Assembly: GCA_004154925.1 (NCBI GenBank)
Contig: QJNS01000119.1
Location: forward strand, 62,001-126,000
Length of the DNA stretch: 64,000 bases
From: Monosporascus cannonballus
Lineage: Eukaryota > Ascomycota > Sordariomycetes > Xylariales
Direction of reading: 5' to 3'
A program made the translations under genes and the position numbers. Each line of letters begins with the position of its first letter. Within the stretch, counting starts at the first letter, position 1. A model generated the notes under the pieces. It worked only from the letters and a program-made list of their open reading frames with translations. It was not told the DNA's origin and searched no databases. Below, in pieces: positions 25,700 through 38,200 of the stretch.

Positions 25700-28400
25700 T
25701 TAATGTTTTACTAAACGGTTATTTAAGTAGTTCCATTTTTGCTTTATGTCCGTATATAGTTATATAAGGAGATATGTTTATATTCTTATTAATAAACGTA
25801 TTATAAGAGATTTATGCTAGTAGTAAAAGTTTTACCTAATTATTTTATTAATAATTAATATAATTTCGAAAATATTATTTTAAAATCTAATTAAATCGTT
25901 TTATATATTTATTCGTTTAAGAATAATACGTCATTAAGAATTTTAGCTTAATACCAATTTATTTAAAAAAAAACACTGGTGCCAAATTTTGAAATAAAAA
26001 ACGTATCTTTATTAAAAATAATTTTTTCTAGTATCTTATATTTATTAAGATAATCTTTAATAAAGGCGTAAACCAATTATTCTCCCGTTACGTTTTGTTT
26101 AAAAGGTAAAAAATACTTATATTTGTTATATTTATTAATAATTACCTATATTCTATCATATTCAATTCCAATAACTAAGTCTTTAAATAAAGATAAATTA
26201 ATAATAAAGTCCTAAGTTATAATATTCCATACCTTATTAAAAATATCGGTAAATTGCAATAATCCGTAAGGCTTATAACGTGCTGCTTTAGCTTTATTAT
26301 AAATGTTATAATTTTTAACTACCTTTTTAACTATACGGCGTAACTCTGGAAAATCATATCGTTCTTATAATCGTCTGATAGTTTTAAAAATTCCTTAATA
26401 TTTATATAATGGGTCCTTATGAAATTTCTTTACGAATTGTTCCTATTAATCCTCAGGAACATAAATTTTGCCATAATATAACAACTAATTTTTTAGTTAT
26501 TTTTTCAATTGCTAAATTTCTTTTTATTTTTCCGTATCGTAAGAATTCCAGAACTATATTAAGAATTCGGTAGTTGGTTTTTTTACCATTTCGTATAATT
26601 ATACAGTGTTATTCTTATTATAGTGTAATATTTGCATACTTTTTTTAGGAATTTTAAAGTCGTAATTTTCTTTGCGACTAAGAATATTCGCCTAGATATT
26701 CTTTTTTTCTTTAATATAACAGATTTTGAAATTGAACCTAGATAAAAAAATCATCCATTTTTATATCGTTTATTTAGCTATTAAATCTTTATAAATTACA
26801 TAAAATGTTTATAATTAAAATAAATATCAAAAAGTTCTTTAATTCCGTTAAGGAAAAGTTTTTATTCCTTAAAAACTTTAATAATTGCTAATAGTTCCTT
26901 ATTGTAAATCTGGTATTTAAGTTCTACATTTCGGAATGCTTTTAAGTAATATGTTACTAAGTACTATTTGCCGTTATTTTTTTATTACTTTAAAATTGCA
27001 CCCAGGGCGTATTTTGAAATATCTGTTTTTAGGCGTTTCTTTTTGTCTGGGTTTGGTATCCTTACGATAAGTCCATTAATAATTGTTTTTTTTTTAAAAA
27101 AATTCGAAATACGTATTGAACTTTTTCTAAAAATTCGATTTTTTTAACGTATTTCTTAAGAATAAATTTCGTTAACGGCCTAATTATATTTTTATATTCC
27201 TTAATTAAGCCGCGTACGTAATCCGTAAATCCTAAGATTTATCGGATATTTGTAACGGTCGCCTTATTAAAGATAAGCCAGTTCTTAATTGCTTTTAATT
27301 TGGAATATCAAATTTGAATTTGGCCGAAAGTAAAAGTAAATCTTAGAAAATTTAATTTCTGTATATATTATACGCTTTTAGCAGGATTAATTCGAATATT
27401 TACCTTATTTAAAGTCTTAAGTACCTGAATTACATGTTTTTTGTGCTCTTTTAAAGTTTCTAAATAAATAAGAATGTTGTCGAGGTAAATAAATACTAAC
27501 TTATCTAATAATTATTTAAAAATAATTATAACCAAATTTTGAAAACTGGCGGGAATATTAATAAGTCCTATTAGCATTATTCTGTATTCGTAAAATCCGT
27601 ATACCGTTTTGAATGTTATTTTTTATTCTTTTTTTTAGCTATTCGGATACGGTAATAGCCATTACGAATGTTAAATATGATAAATTATTTGGCTTCATTA
27701 ACGTTTTTTAAGGTATTTATAAAAATTAGAAGGTATTTATTTTTGATTATAATATCGTTTAATTATTTGTAATCGATTATTTTTTGGTAGACCGGGTTTC
27801 CGTTTTTATTAATTGTTTGTTTGTTATCCTTTATTTTTAATATTATAAAAATAAGGTATCTAACTGGAAATTTAAAGGGCCGAATATATATATTTTTTTA
27901 AAATCAAATTATATATTTTTCTATATAGACTTTAATTTTTCTTTATTTATATAGTAAATTTTGTAAAATTTAGGATAGTATCTTTTTTTGATAAATATCC
28001 GATAATTTTATTAACCATAAAAAAGTAATTTATAATCCTTTTTCTCTTTAAATAAATTTGTAAATTTTTAATATTCTGACGGTACCGTAAAAACTTGATT
28101 AAGAATTTGTATTTCCTTAATAACATAACAAATTTTTCGTTTATCTTTTTCCGGTTTCTTTATTTTTCTAAGAAAATATCCGCTTTTTCCAATTAATCCG
28201 TAAGTTGTTAAAATAAAGTAAAGGTAAACCCAGAATAATGTTATATTTAAAGATATTTCCAATATCTAATAAAATACGTTTTTGGTATCCCCAAATTTGC
28301 ACTGGAAATTCCCTAGTTTTTTGAAAAATTCGTTCATTTTCGTAAATGGATAAATTGCCATTTACCGTACGTAATTTGTAAAACTTTAATTTATATTTCC
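25700..28400 (-). pseudogene. pol remnant (RT, RNase H, integrase) of Gypsy family B
   Basis: Minus-strand reading gives a well-conserved reverse transcriptase: NKNGNPVYQKIIDYK near 27.8 kb, RNGYYRIRIAKKKE near 27.65 kb, and FIYLDNILIYLETLKEH at about 27.47-27.52 kb, where the YLDD active site has become YLDN. RNase H follows (TDISKYALGAIL and YQIYNKELLAIIKVFKE, about 26.87-27.04 kb). Integrase would lie further left at about 25.8-26.7 kb. The domain order is that of Ty3/Gypsy. The catalytic Asp to Asn change and the stops show it is dead. Confidence 0.78.
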
Positions 28401-29399
28401 AGGGTATCTAATATTTTTTTTACTATTATGAAAAAATATAATTATTTTTTATTTTTAAATTAAATTTTATTTTAAATATTTTGTTTTTATACTGAAAAAA
28501 AATTTCGATCTAGTTACGTAATCCTTTCGTTATTTCGCATAAGGTCTTGTAAATTGGGGCTTTTCGATACCTTAGTTTCGAGGGCCTTTATAATTTTTTA
28601 ATTTTTGATATCGTTCAGCTTTAGCCAATCTTTATTCCCGAACTCTTTTAATAATATGTTTAATATATTAATCGTTTTTGTACTGGAACCATATTTTTTA
28701 TTATACTTATATTAAAGTTTTAAGGTTTTTAAAGAAAAATTACTTTCGTTTTAATTTGTGTACTAATTTTGTATCTTTTAAATTATAGATTTAAAAAGAT
28801 AAACCTTTTAAAATGGTATTTTTATATTTAAAAGTTCGTATTAGACGTAAATTATCGAAAAATACTATAAGTATTTTTGTGACATAACTTTTTGATTTCG
28901 TTTTAATTCGGGATAGAAGTAATAAAACTTAAAATATTCCGATTATCGTAGAATTTCCGTATATCGGTATTTGTTAATTAGTTCGGTAAATATTTTTTTT
29001 ATTTTATCTGGGCCAAAAGTTCTTGTTTTTTTGGGTTTTAAAATAAATAAAATAATTATTAATATAATAAAAAATAAAATATAATAGGTCGTAAGGATTT
29101 ATTATTAATCTTTTTATATAAATGGTATATTTTAGGAATTCGTAAAGCTCCGGAAATAATTATCTATAATTATTAATATCTGATTGAAATTGGCCATTTT
29201 TTATATATATTTTATATTTCTAGGAATTAAGATAATATTAACATCCTAGCCCTATGGCTATTTTGGAAGCCGTTTATCTCGGATAATATTTATAGGCTTT
29301 AACCTTAAAGTTTTAGCAAATGGGATAATCTTTGTATTTTAATTTATTATCCTAGGTTTAAATGGTTATGGCGATAATGAATTTTAATTAGAAAAAAAT

Positions 29400-30780
29400 C
29401 GAGCTAATTTTCTTTTTCTTTTTTTGCCTTATTATCGGTTTTTTATTTAGCCGCTTTGGCTTTTTTCTAAGGTTCGGGAATTTTTCCCTTTTTGGAATTC
29501 CTTTTAGTAGGAAAATAATATTTGCTTTTGAAATATCCCTTTTTGCTATAATTAAAATATTTTATTTTGAATTTATTTTTCTTGGGCTTTTTCGAAGCGG
29601 AACTTGCTTTCTTTTTTGAGATTTGCCCTTATCCTTTTTAGTTCGGTTATTAAAGCTTTTGTCGTTACTTTATTTACCGGTCCTTTTTTTAAAGTACCGA
29701 TCAAAAATACGTCGGTTGGTAATAATAACCTTATTTATATATTTTGTAAAAGATCTTATTTTGGCTTCTATATATAGTTCGTCCTTAATCTAAAGCTTTA
29801 GGCCGTTATAATAATGATAAAATAATATACTTTCTGGCAAATTTTAAATAATTATCAAACGATTAAACTTAATTATGTATTTAGATATTAATTTGGTTTA
29901 GCAAAGGAAATAAAGTTGCTTAATTACATATTATTATTTATCTGAGTTTTCGAATAAAGTTCGTTTTTTTCCTTAAAGTATTTATATTTATTAAAAATAT
30001 AATTAGTTATATCCGAAAGTTTCTTTGGGTTATTTTGTAAATAATTTTTCATAATAAGTTCGAATTATAAAAGAACTTTTCCGATAAGTAATTAGAAAAT
30101 GGCCATTATTTTTTAATAATTTTCCGTTAAAAAACTTTTATAAAATTTAAAGTAAAGTTTGGCTGGGATCAAGAATCTTTTCGAATCCTTTAATCTATCA
30201 TAAAGCTTAAGGGAAGTTAGCTTATAGCCCTTAATATCCGGCATTTTATTGTAATTAAAAGGTGGAATAATTTCTTTTCGTATCTGGTTCGCGCCGAATA
30301 ATAATAGGGTTAAGGTTTTTTGTTATTAAACGAGCTTAGCATTCTTTTTCTTTAAGGCTTTGACCTTTATTATTAAGATATATAGGTTTTCGTTAACAGT
30401 TAATTTCTTTTTTTTTCCTAGAACTTTATCCCGTATTTTTTCTTAGTTTTTTTTAACCTTTTTCCGTTCTGATTTTTTTTCCTGGACTTTAATAATATCC
30501 TTAGGAGTCGGAGTAAATTGCTGCTGAGGTTATAAAGAAAAAAATCCTCCTTAAGATCGGGTAATAAGGGGTATTATATTATTAATTAATCGAAAAACCT
30601 TTTTAATACGAAGTAAATCGTTAAGTGTTATTAATGATATTTTATTAGCTAATAACAGGGATCGAATATATTACTTATTTTCTGAACGTTATTTTGTATT
30701 ATTGTTTGTACTAGGTTTCAAATGATTTATACCTTAATTAAACGGTTAATTATTTGTCGGCTATTAATTAAGGAATTATT
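29400..30780 (-). pseudogene. gag remnant of Gypsy family B with destroyed zinc knuckle
   Basis: At about 29520-29565 the minus strand reads YFNYSKKGYFKSKY. This has exactly the CX2CX4HX4C spacing of a retroviral-type zinc knuckle, with all four metal ligands replaced by Tyr (TGT to TAT and CAT to TAT, both RIP-type changes). A lysine-rich tail follows. The capsid part to the right (about 29.7-30.7 kb) is too decayed to outline. Confidence 0.6.
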
Positions 30781-30784
30781 AAAA

Positions 30785-31203
30785 TATAACGAACTGATTA
30801 TACATTTACCTGAAAATATAAGTAATATCCGAAATAAGGTTTTAATTTGCAAATAATAATAAGGCGAAAAATAATTTAATAATTTATTTGTTAAAAAGAT
30901 TTAAAAAAATTTCCCTTGATTAAAAACGGTACAATTACCTCTGGATTAAAAACTTAGATTAATAATTAAGGAGCGAAATTAAATAGGTATTATTTATATG
31001 AAAAATTGGTTCATTATATATCCTAATTCCTTAAAATAAGTATGTCGTAAATCTATATGATCCATATGATTTGATTAATTTATCAGATTATTGAGATCAT
31101 ATTAATCAGGCCAAGAACTTCTATCCGGCGTTTAGCCGTAAGAGGTCCGCGCTAGGCCTTAAAAGTTGGTTCTCCCGAGACAGAAACCCCTGTTCCCGTA
31201 ACA
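30785..31203 (-). repeat. 5' LTR of Gypsy family B (right)
   Basis: Starts tataacgaactgatta and ends cccgtaaca. The outer (right) end from about 31.10 kb is clean while the inner end is heavily mutated. Confidence 0.85.
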
Positions 31204-31307
31204 TAGACTGTTCTTCTTTTGCGCTATATTATTATCGTTATAATATATTAACGACAATCTATAATATCTTATTAAAATCAAACTTAATTTTAAGTATTAT
31301 AGTTACG

Positions 31308-31724
31308 TATAACGAACCTGTTATATATCTATTCACAAATATTAGTATTATTTGAACTAAAATCTTAATTTGCTAATAACAATGAGAAGAAAAATAATTT
31401 AATGATCTATTCGATAAAAAGATTTACGAATTTTTTTTAATTAAAAATGATATATTTTGTTAAAAACAAAGATTAATAACTAAGCAGTGAAAATAAATAA
31501 GTAATTACTTATATAAAAACCGATTTATTACATATATTTTCTTTTTTGTAAATAATTTTGAGACTTATATAATATATATAATTTGGTCTAAATTACCTAG
31601 ATTGTCTAGATTAATTAAATTTTTTCAAAAGCTAACATTTTTTATCCGGGGTTTAACTATAACAGATCTCCATTAGATTTTAAAAATAGATCTTTTTGAA
31701 ATAAAAACTCTTGTTTTCATAATA
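31308..31724 (-). repeat. Solo LTR of Gypsy family B
   Basis: The 417-bp LTR begins tataacgaacctgtta and ends ttttcataata. It is flanked by ttacg (31303-31307) and ttaca (31725-31729), a 5-bp target duplication with one G to A change. It lies only 104 bp from the right LTR of the full family B element but has its own target copy, so it is a separate insertion. It is the most heavily RIPed of the four family B LTRs. Confidence 0.8.
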
Positions 31725-32250
31725 TTACACTTACGGTGTAATTATAGCTAAGGTGTTGTATTTTAAATATTGATTATAAAAAACATTTATAAAAATAATA
31801 TTTCTTTAAAATAAATTGTCTTATTAAAATCCGGCCCAATTATGAAGGTTATAGCTGCGCTTGCGACGTAGCTATGGCTAAGTAACTTTTAGTATTACGT
31901 TAACCTAATTTGTAAAAAGTCCATAAAAACAATAAAACCTCTAAAATAAGACTAAATGATAAGTTATAATTTTTAACTTTAATTAATATTATCTTCTATA
32001 AAATCTTTTAAATATTCTTTTAAAGTTCGTAAATAAAATAATAATCAAAAAGTATTTAAAAATAAAAAAATCATATTCATATAAAGTTATAAAAAAGCCT
32101 TTTAACGATATATAAAACTTTTAAATCGAGATGAATTTAATTAAGATATTAAAGAAAAAAGTAAAAGTTTTTAATTAATATTATTTCTAATCCGAAACAC
32201 TTTTATAACTACGATAAAGTAATTATTATATATAATATTTAGCTATAAGT

Positions 32251-32336
32251 CTTCCAAACGTAATTCGGTATAGGAAAAACCTGTCTAACTATATTTTTGC
32301 CCGTACAGGTTATGGTTATTACGTTGCTGCTATAAA
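32251..32336 (+). repeat. Left arm of an imperfect inverted repeat
   Basis: About 86 bp; its reverse complement aligns with 32699-32786. The best-conserved core is ctatatttttgcccgtaca. A third, more decayed copy in the same orientation is at 22750-22806. Confidence 0.6.
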
Positions 32337-32698
32337 GGTATCCTGGATTTGATTAACCCTAGCTTTTTTATAATCGCAACGTAAAAATAATAGCTCGTAC
32401 TACTAAAAGTATTACTGGACGGGTTTTTTTTATATAAAATATATTAAAGAAACCTCGTATACGATAATTCAATCAGTAATTGTATTATCGCAGCTATAAA
32501 GGCGTTATAATTGCTTATTTTCTAGACCTAAACGTAATCATTTTAATTTTAATTTTCTTTTAAAAAAACAAGTTCGAAAAAATCCCTATATATATATTAA
32601 CTTATATTTAACGTGTATATAAAGTATTACATTTATAAAACTTAAGTTAATTACGTTCCAAGTGTTAAAATATTTCGAATTTAATTATTTTTAACTTT

Positions 32699-32786
32699 TT
32701 TATAGTTACGACGTTATAATAATAGTTTGTACGGGCAAAAATATAATTAAACGAGTTTTCCCATATTAAATTACTTTTAGACGGAC
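32699..32786 (-). repeat. Right arm of an imperfect inverted repeat
   Basis: Core tgtacgggcaaaaatataat is the inverted partner of the left arm; about 360 bp lie between the arms. This could be a small TIR element of the MITE type. Confidence 0.6.
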
Positions 32787-34540
32787 TATAATAAAATAAT
32801 GTACGTAATATTTACGTTAGCGTAATATAAAAACATTACCGTCGATAATTTTGCCGAATTTCAATTTAATTATATTAATCTCAATTATTATTTAAAAAAA
32901 ATCGAAAAAGTTTCTATACGTGTATTAGTTTATATTTATTATATATGTAAAATATCAAAATATTCGATTTAAGATTGATATATAAACGGAAGAAATCGGT
33001 TATTTTATTAAGAAAAGTATCAAATAAGAACATTTTTGCACAATTACAACTTAGGCCTCGCTAGCTCGTTACGGGAATACGTCATTTAATTGGTTAATTT
33101 TAGCGCCTTAGTATAATAAATCAAAGTACATCAAAAATAAAAACGAGCCAGCAAAGACCTGAGCTAGCTGAGATAAAAAATAATGTCTAATAATAAATTT
33201 TGAATTTTGAAATTCATTTTACACATTTTATACAAATTTTCAAATTTCTTCTAAAAGAAATTATCAAATAAAATAATACGAAAACAGTTACTTATATATA
33301 ATATTTAAAATTATAGGTACAATTCTTTAACCAGAGTTAATTTAATAAGAAATTAAGAAAATTAAAATTTTCGTTATATGTATACTTTTTACTATAACGT
33401 TTTTATAATTATAGCCTAATTATTATAACAATTCGCATAATTAAAAATATTTTTAAATCCTTTATAATGAAGTAATATATATAATAGTTATGTTATTGTA
33501 ATTATAAAGTAGTTCTAAGTTCAATTAAATTTTTAAAACAGTTATACTATAATAAGTGTAGTTTGTATAATTAAAAAATTATTAAACCAAATTATTTGCA
33601 TAAAAAATATTAAGAAATTTAGGTATAAGATAATGTGATCAGTAATTATATTATTACAGCTTTAAAAGTGTTACAATTACCTATATTTCATGTTTTAATT
33701 TTAATCGTATCGGTTATAGTTTCTATTTAAAAAATTGAAAAAGTTTTCATATATATATATTAGCTCGTATTAGATATTTATTGAACATAATTACTTTATT
33801 GAATTGAAATTAGCTATAAAAATAAAAAGTTTGATTATTTTATTACGAAAAATATAAAACGAAAACGAGCCAGGAAAAGGCAAGCTAGCTAAGAGAAAAT
33901 GCCAGAAAATAAGCTTCAGAGCGTTTTCTACTTAAGTGTGGACAAGAACTTTTAACGCATCTAGTGCTGAAACTGTTAAGCTTTTAAATTATTAGAGAAA
34001 TAGCCAGTTCTTTCTATTTCTCTATATGAAACTGATATGGTTTAAGAATTAGTAAATATATCTTTTTTGATAAAATATATTAACTTATATTTATCGCATA
34101 CGTAAATCACTAACATTATATAATTTATATTAATATATTAAATAATTTAAAAGGCTTATATTTTGAAATTAAATTATTTTGAAATAATAACCAATTTCAA
34201 CAATAACGTTTAAACTAAACTTTTATTTCGTAGGTTATTACTTAGAATTCGTTAACTCGTTATAAATATGTGGGACTTAATTAGCTACTTTTTAACTTAA
34301 TATACTAATATATTTAAAAAACAATTTAAAAAATAATCTAGTAAAGGTTTGAACTTGTTAAAATAAGATAGCTCGTACACTATATCGTATTTATATGGGG
34401 TTTTAATTACATTATAAGGGTAAATTTCATATGTTAGTTAAATAATATATTTGTATATATTTAATTTTATTCTTATTTATATTATAGTATATTTTTTTAA
34501 TATTTTTGTATATTTAAGTTAAATATTATCCGATTCCAAT

Positions 34541-34879
34541 AAAGCAGGGGCTTGTATGAATTAAAACCTTAATATAGTAATAGCGCGGGCCTTACCGCTA
34601 AGGGGTACCTGAGAAGAATGTTAATATTTGGCCTTTTACTCAGTAAGATGGAATCACAGAACTTCTTCTCTGCTTCTTATCTCCTTATCTCAATATGCTG
34701 AGCATTTCCCTAGTGGCTAATATAAGTGCCACCTCTCCGTTTCTGTACCATAACAATTAATGCGATTGCAATAATTTCGTTTATCGCACGAGAGGTTGCT
34801 CGGCTGGTGAGGGCGTCGCAACATAATAGCCCCCTCTTTAACCGCGTTTCCTTGGCTCCAGGGCATTTACTAGCTTGAC
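34541..34879. other. Less mutated patch, no gene seen
   Basis: This stretch has near-normal base composition (for example aatagcgcgggccttaccgc near 34.58 kb). It contains no convincing coding sequence; the 64-codon minus-strand frame at 34710-34904 starts inside the adjoining transposon terminal repeat and looks accidental. It is the left flank of the TIR DNA transposon. Confidence 0.4.
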
Positions 34880-34881
34880 TA

Positions 34882-34931
34882 CCGCCTTTTTCGACTTTCC
34901 TCATGTGGGTCTACACGGACCATCGCCGATC
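34882..34931 (+). repeat. Left terminal inverted repeat of the split DNA transposon
   Basis: Starts ccgcctttttcgactttcc; differs from the inverted right copy at four of 50 positions. Confidence 0.75.
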
Positions 34932-35017
34932 AACTTCCACAAAACGTTAATAATCCAATGAGGCTTAACAACGCTTGGCATCAAAAAATGGCTGCGATTT
35001 TCTGAAAAGGCGGTATT

Positions 35018-35180
35018 TGTCAGCTAGCAGGGGGTGCTCTAGCACCCCATATACGGAAGATTCCCTTTGATCGGAACATATATGTTCCGGAACTAGATCA
35101 CCTTAAAGTGCAGTGCGCGTTTTAAAGCACCTGTAACTAATTATGAATATATATATAACTGATATCCTTTATATCTGATA
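35018..35180 (+). repeat. 5' LTR of the Copia element
   Basis: 163 bp. The first about 110 bp are nearly free of RIP changes and include the short inverted repeat ggggtgctctagcacccc; the inner end is mutated. Confidence 0.9.
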
Positions 35181-35279
35181 ATTAAAAGTTTTATTCGTTT
35201 AATTAGGGTATATATCAATTAATCAGCTGCTATTAAGACGATATAAGCTGTATATCAGTTATAATTATCGAAATACGCC

Positions 35280-38200
35280 AATAATAATAATAACCGTACC
35301 GTTAACGTCCTTTATTATTTATAAGGGACCTAAGGATTAAGATCGTTTTAAAGGCGAATTCTAATTTAAAATATACGCGTTCGATATTTGGGATTATATT
35401 AATTCTGATTAGAATTTTTAATAGCCTATTAGATTTATAAAACCTAATATAGCTTTTTATCTAAAAAAACGAATCCGCTATACGATACGAATTAATACCT
35501 TAAGCGGTTTTTCGTTTATATTTATATTTTCCGGAAAGGTTTCCGAAAAAATTGGTTATACTAATTACTTAATGAATACTTTTAAAATAATAACCGAAAG
35601 CAAATAAGTTTATAATCAGGATTTTACGGCATGTATTTATAAAGATCGGAAATACGATATTTTTTGTAAAAATATTAACGACCTTACGAAATAAGTTTTA
35701 AAGTCGGTATTTTTAGCGATTAAAAAAATTAGTTTTTTTTTTCAGAAAAACTTTTACGAAAATAATATACCAATTTGAGTAAATCGGACAAGGTGTATAA
35801 TAGCAGATTTTTAATCAATACTTAACAGAAATACTGCGAAATATTAAAGCAAATTTTGAAGTTTGGCAAAAAATTAAATAAATAAATTGTGAAATGGTAA
35901 AAGATTATGGTTTTAGGATAGTGATGTGATATTCTAAAAATAAAGACGATAATTATATGGGTTAACGACTTGTGCATAATATTAGCCCTTATAGTTAGGA
36001 TATGGATTATTACTTTCCAGATAGTAAAAAAGGCCGAGATCGATAATGGTACGATTAGTTTCCAAAAAGCGGTAGTTAATTTTTTGAATTATTAAGTTAT
36101 GGCCTATTCTATATTTATATTACGAAATATTAAGGTAACTTTTTAACGTTTTACGGAATATTTGTAAATTTCTTGAATCAAAACGATATTAATTAGGAAA
36201 ATCTTAAAAATATTAACTTTTAATTATAAGGAAGGACCCTAAGCCGTAGGCCGAAATAAGGTAACCGTAAAGGTTTTTATACGGATTAAAACGGTAATAA
36301 GCGAAAGCGTTAGGAATTAAACGTATAAGGTATCCGTTATAAAACGTACTTAATTAATTATCATATATTATTTAATTACTATTAAGTATTTTTTGAAAAA
36401 TTTTTAAAAGGGTTTCGTTTTAACGATAAGGTGGTAACATATATTTAAAGACGAATTTCTGCCGATTAATTTTTAAAAGAAGAAATTGACCGCTTATCGA
36501 AAACTATAGAAAAATTTACGGTATAAAAGATAAATTAATTCCTAAAGGAAATATAACCAATATTAATATATTTTTGGATTATTAATTAATATGACGTTAT
36601 AAATATTTTGTTTTATTTCTTAAGGAATTTTAGCTATTTTAGATTTAATGTTTACGATATATATCTTTAGTTGAATTACAAAATGTTTAAATTTTAAATT
36701 TACCGTATAAAATAACAGGGTATACGTAAATAATAATTTCGTCCCGATTAAGGGGTACGAAAAAATTAATGTAATTTTTCGAACTTTTAGCGGTATAAAA
36801 GCGTTATATTTATACGACGTAGCTTATTACAAAAGTTTCGTATATAATTTGATATTATTCCAGCAGTTTCGAAAAAAGAGATATTAATAAAGATAATAAA
36901 GGAATTAATAATTATATTTTACATAAATATAATTAAGTGGTTCTTACGTTAATAAATAAGTTTAATTAATTTATTATCGAAAATATTAACGTAATAATAT
37001 TTTATATAACTTTAATTATTTATAAACGAAATATTAATTTAAAGATAATAAGATTATTACGAACCGGTAACGGTATTATGTAATATCTAAAATTAAGTCA
37101 TTTAAGTCCCGAAATAATCGTTTAATTATAGTTTTATACGAAAGAAATCCGTTTAAAAAGTTTATAATAATTAAATGCTAAGTATGTAATAAGGCGAAAG
37201 TTAAAAGGCTAATATGCCGCAAGCCAAAAAAGAAAATATTTCGATTAGGATAAAAAATCGTTATCGATTTTATAAGCTTTAAAAAAACCTTAAAGGATAT
37301 AGATATATTATGTTTATTATTGATAAATACGTAGGTTTTATTTGGGATATTTACCTTAAAAATCGAAAGCAAAATATATTAATTATAACGTTTCGATATT
37401 TTTTAGGAATTCTAAAAAATCAAAATAAAATTTTTTTATATGTAATTAAATGCGATAACGAAATCCTAAAAAAATTATTAACTTCGAGATATATTTTAAT
37501 CGCCTTTTTAATATTAAATTTAAATTTTTAATATTATATACCTAAGTTTAAAACGGGGATATAAAGCGTTTAAAAGGTATAATTAAGAAAAAAGCAATTA
37601 TAATATAAAATAACGTTAAATTATTTTCGTTCTTAATTATATATATTTTCAAAACGGTAATATATTTATATAACCGTATTTTTAAATATGAATTTTTTCG
37701 CAAATCCTACACGAGGTTTATTATATTTATCTAGCGTACAAAAACAGCGTTATAATACTTAATCGAAAGTTTTAATAAGTTTATTTATAAATATACGGTT
37801 ATATGGCTTATGTTATAATAATTACCGCTATAAAGAAAAAATAAAAATTTTAAAAGTTAAATCCTAAAAAGTAAATAGGTTATTTCGTCGGTTACCGATT
37901 TACGAATATTTACGAAATTTGGAGCCCATTAATTATTAAAGTTAATATTATTCGAAATATACAGTTTAATAAAAAGGCCACCTTTTTAAGAAATATTAAA
38001 AACTTAAAATATACTTTTTTGCATATTATAGAAAAAAGTTATAAAAGTTATTCCGATAAATAAAAATACCTAATTAAAATAATAATCATTTAATTTATAC
38101 ATAAGAAAAGAATAAAAACCTAAATAAAATAATTTAATTACCGGTTAAATAAAAAAATGATTTTAAAAAGGTATTAACGTAAAATACATATAAAATAGAG

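Larger units (their letters stand above)
24033..31203 (-). mobile_element. Gypsy LTR retrotransposon, family B, both LTRs present
   Basis: The 7.17-kb element has LTRs at 24033-24452 and 30785-31203. Reading on the minus strand gives gag at the right, pol in the middle and the 3' LTR at the left. A purine tract (aaaaaaagaaatgg on the minus strand, 24453-24466) sits against the inner edge of the left LTR, as expected for the 3' side. Flanking 5-mers are tagag (24028-24032) and tagac (31204-31208), 4 of 5 alike. Two further LTRs of the same family stand alone at 31308-31724 and 43621-44042. RIP changes are dense. Confidence 0.85.
31730..34540. repeat. AT-rich field of degenerate repeats
   Basis: No gene is supported. 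Short units recur here: a 'cagtaattatattattacagcttt' type unit near 32.46 and 33.64 kb, and a 'gagccag..aa...ctgagctagct' type unit near 33.14 and 33.86 kb, with the spacing between them also partly alike. This suggests two or three diverged copies of one repeat. An inverted pair (32251-32336 and 32699-32786) is listed separately. Confidence 0.45.

Noticed and set aside
34710..34904. 64-codon minus-strand frame starting MRKVEKGG
   Set aside because: Its start lies in the terminal inverted repeat; the same first residues appear at the other repeat (50.11 kb) only because the DNA is repeated, and the frames diverge at once.
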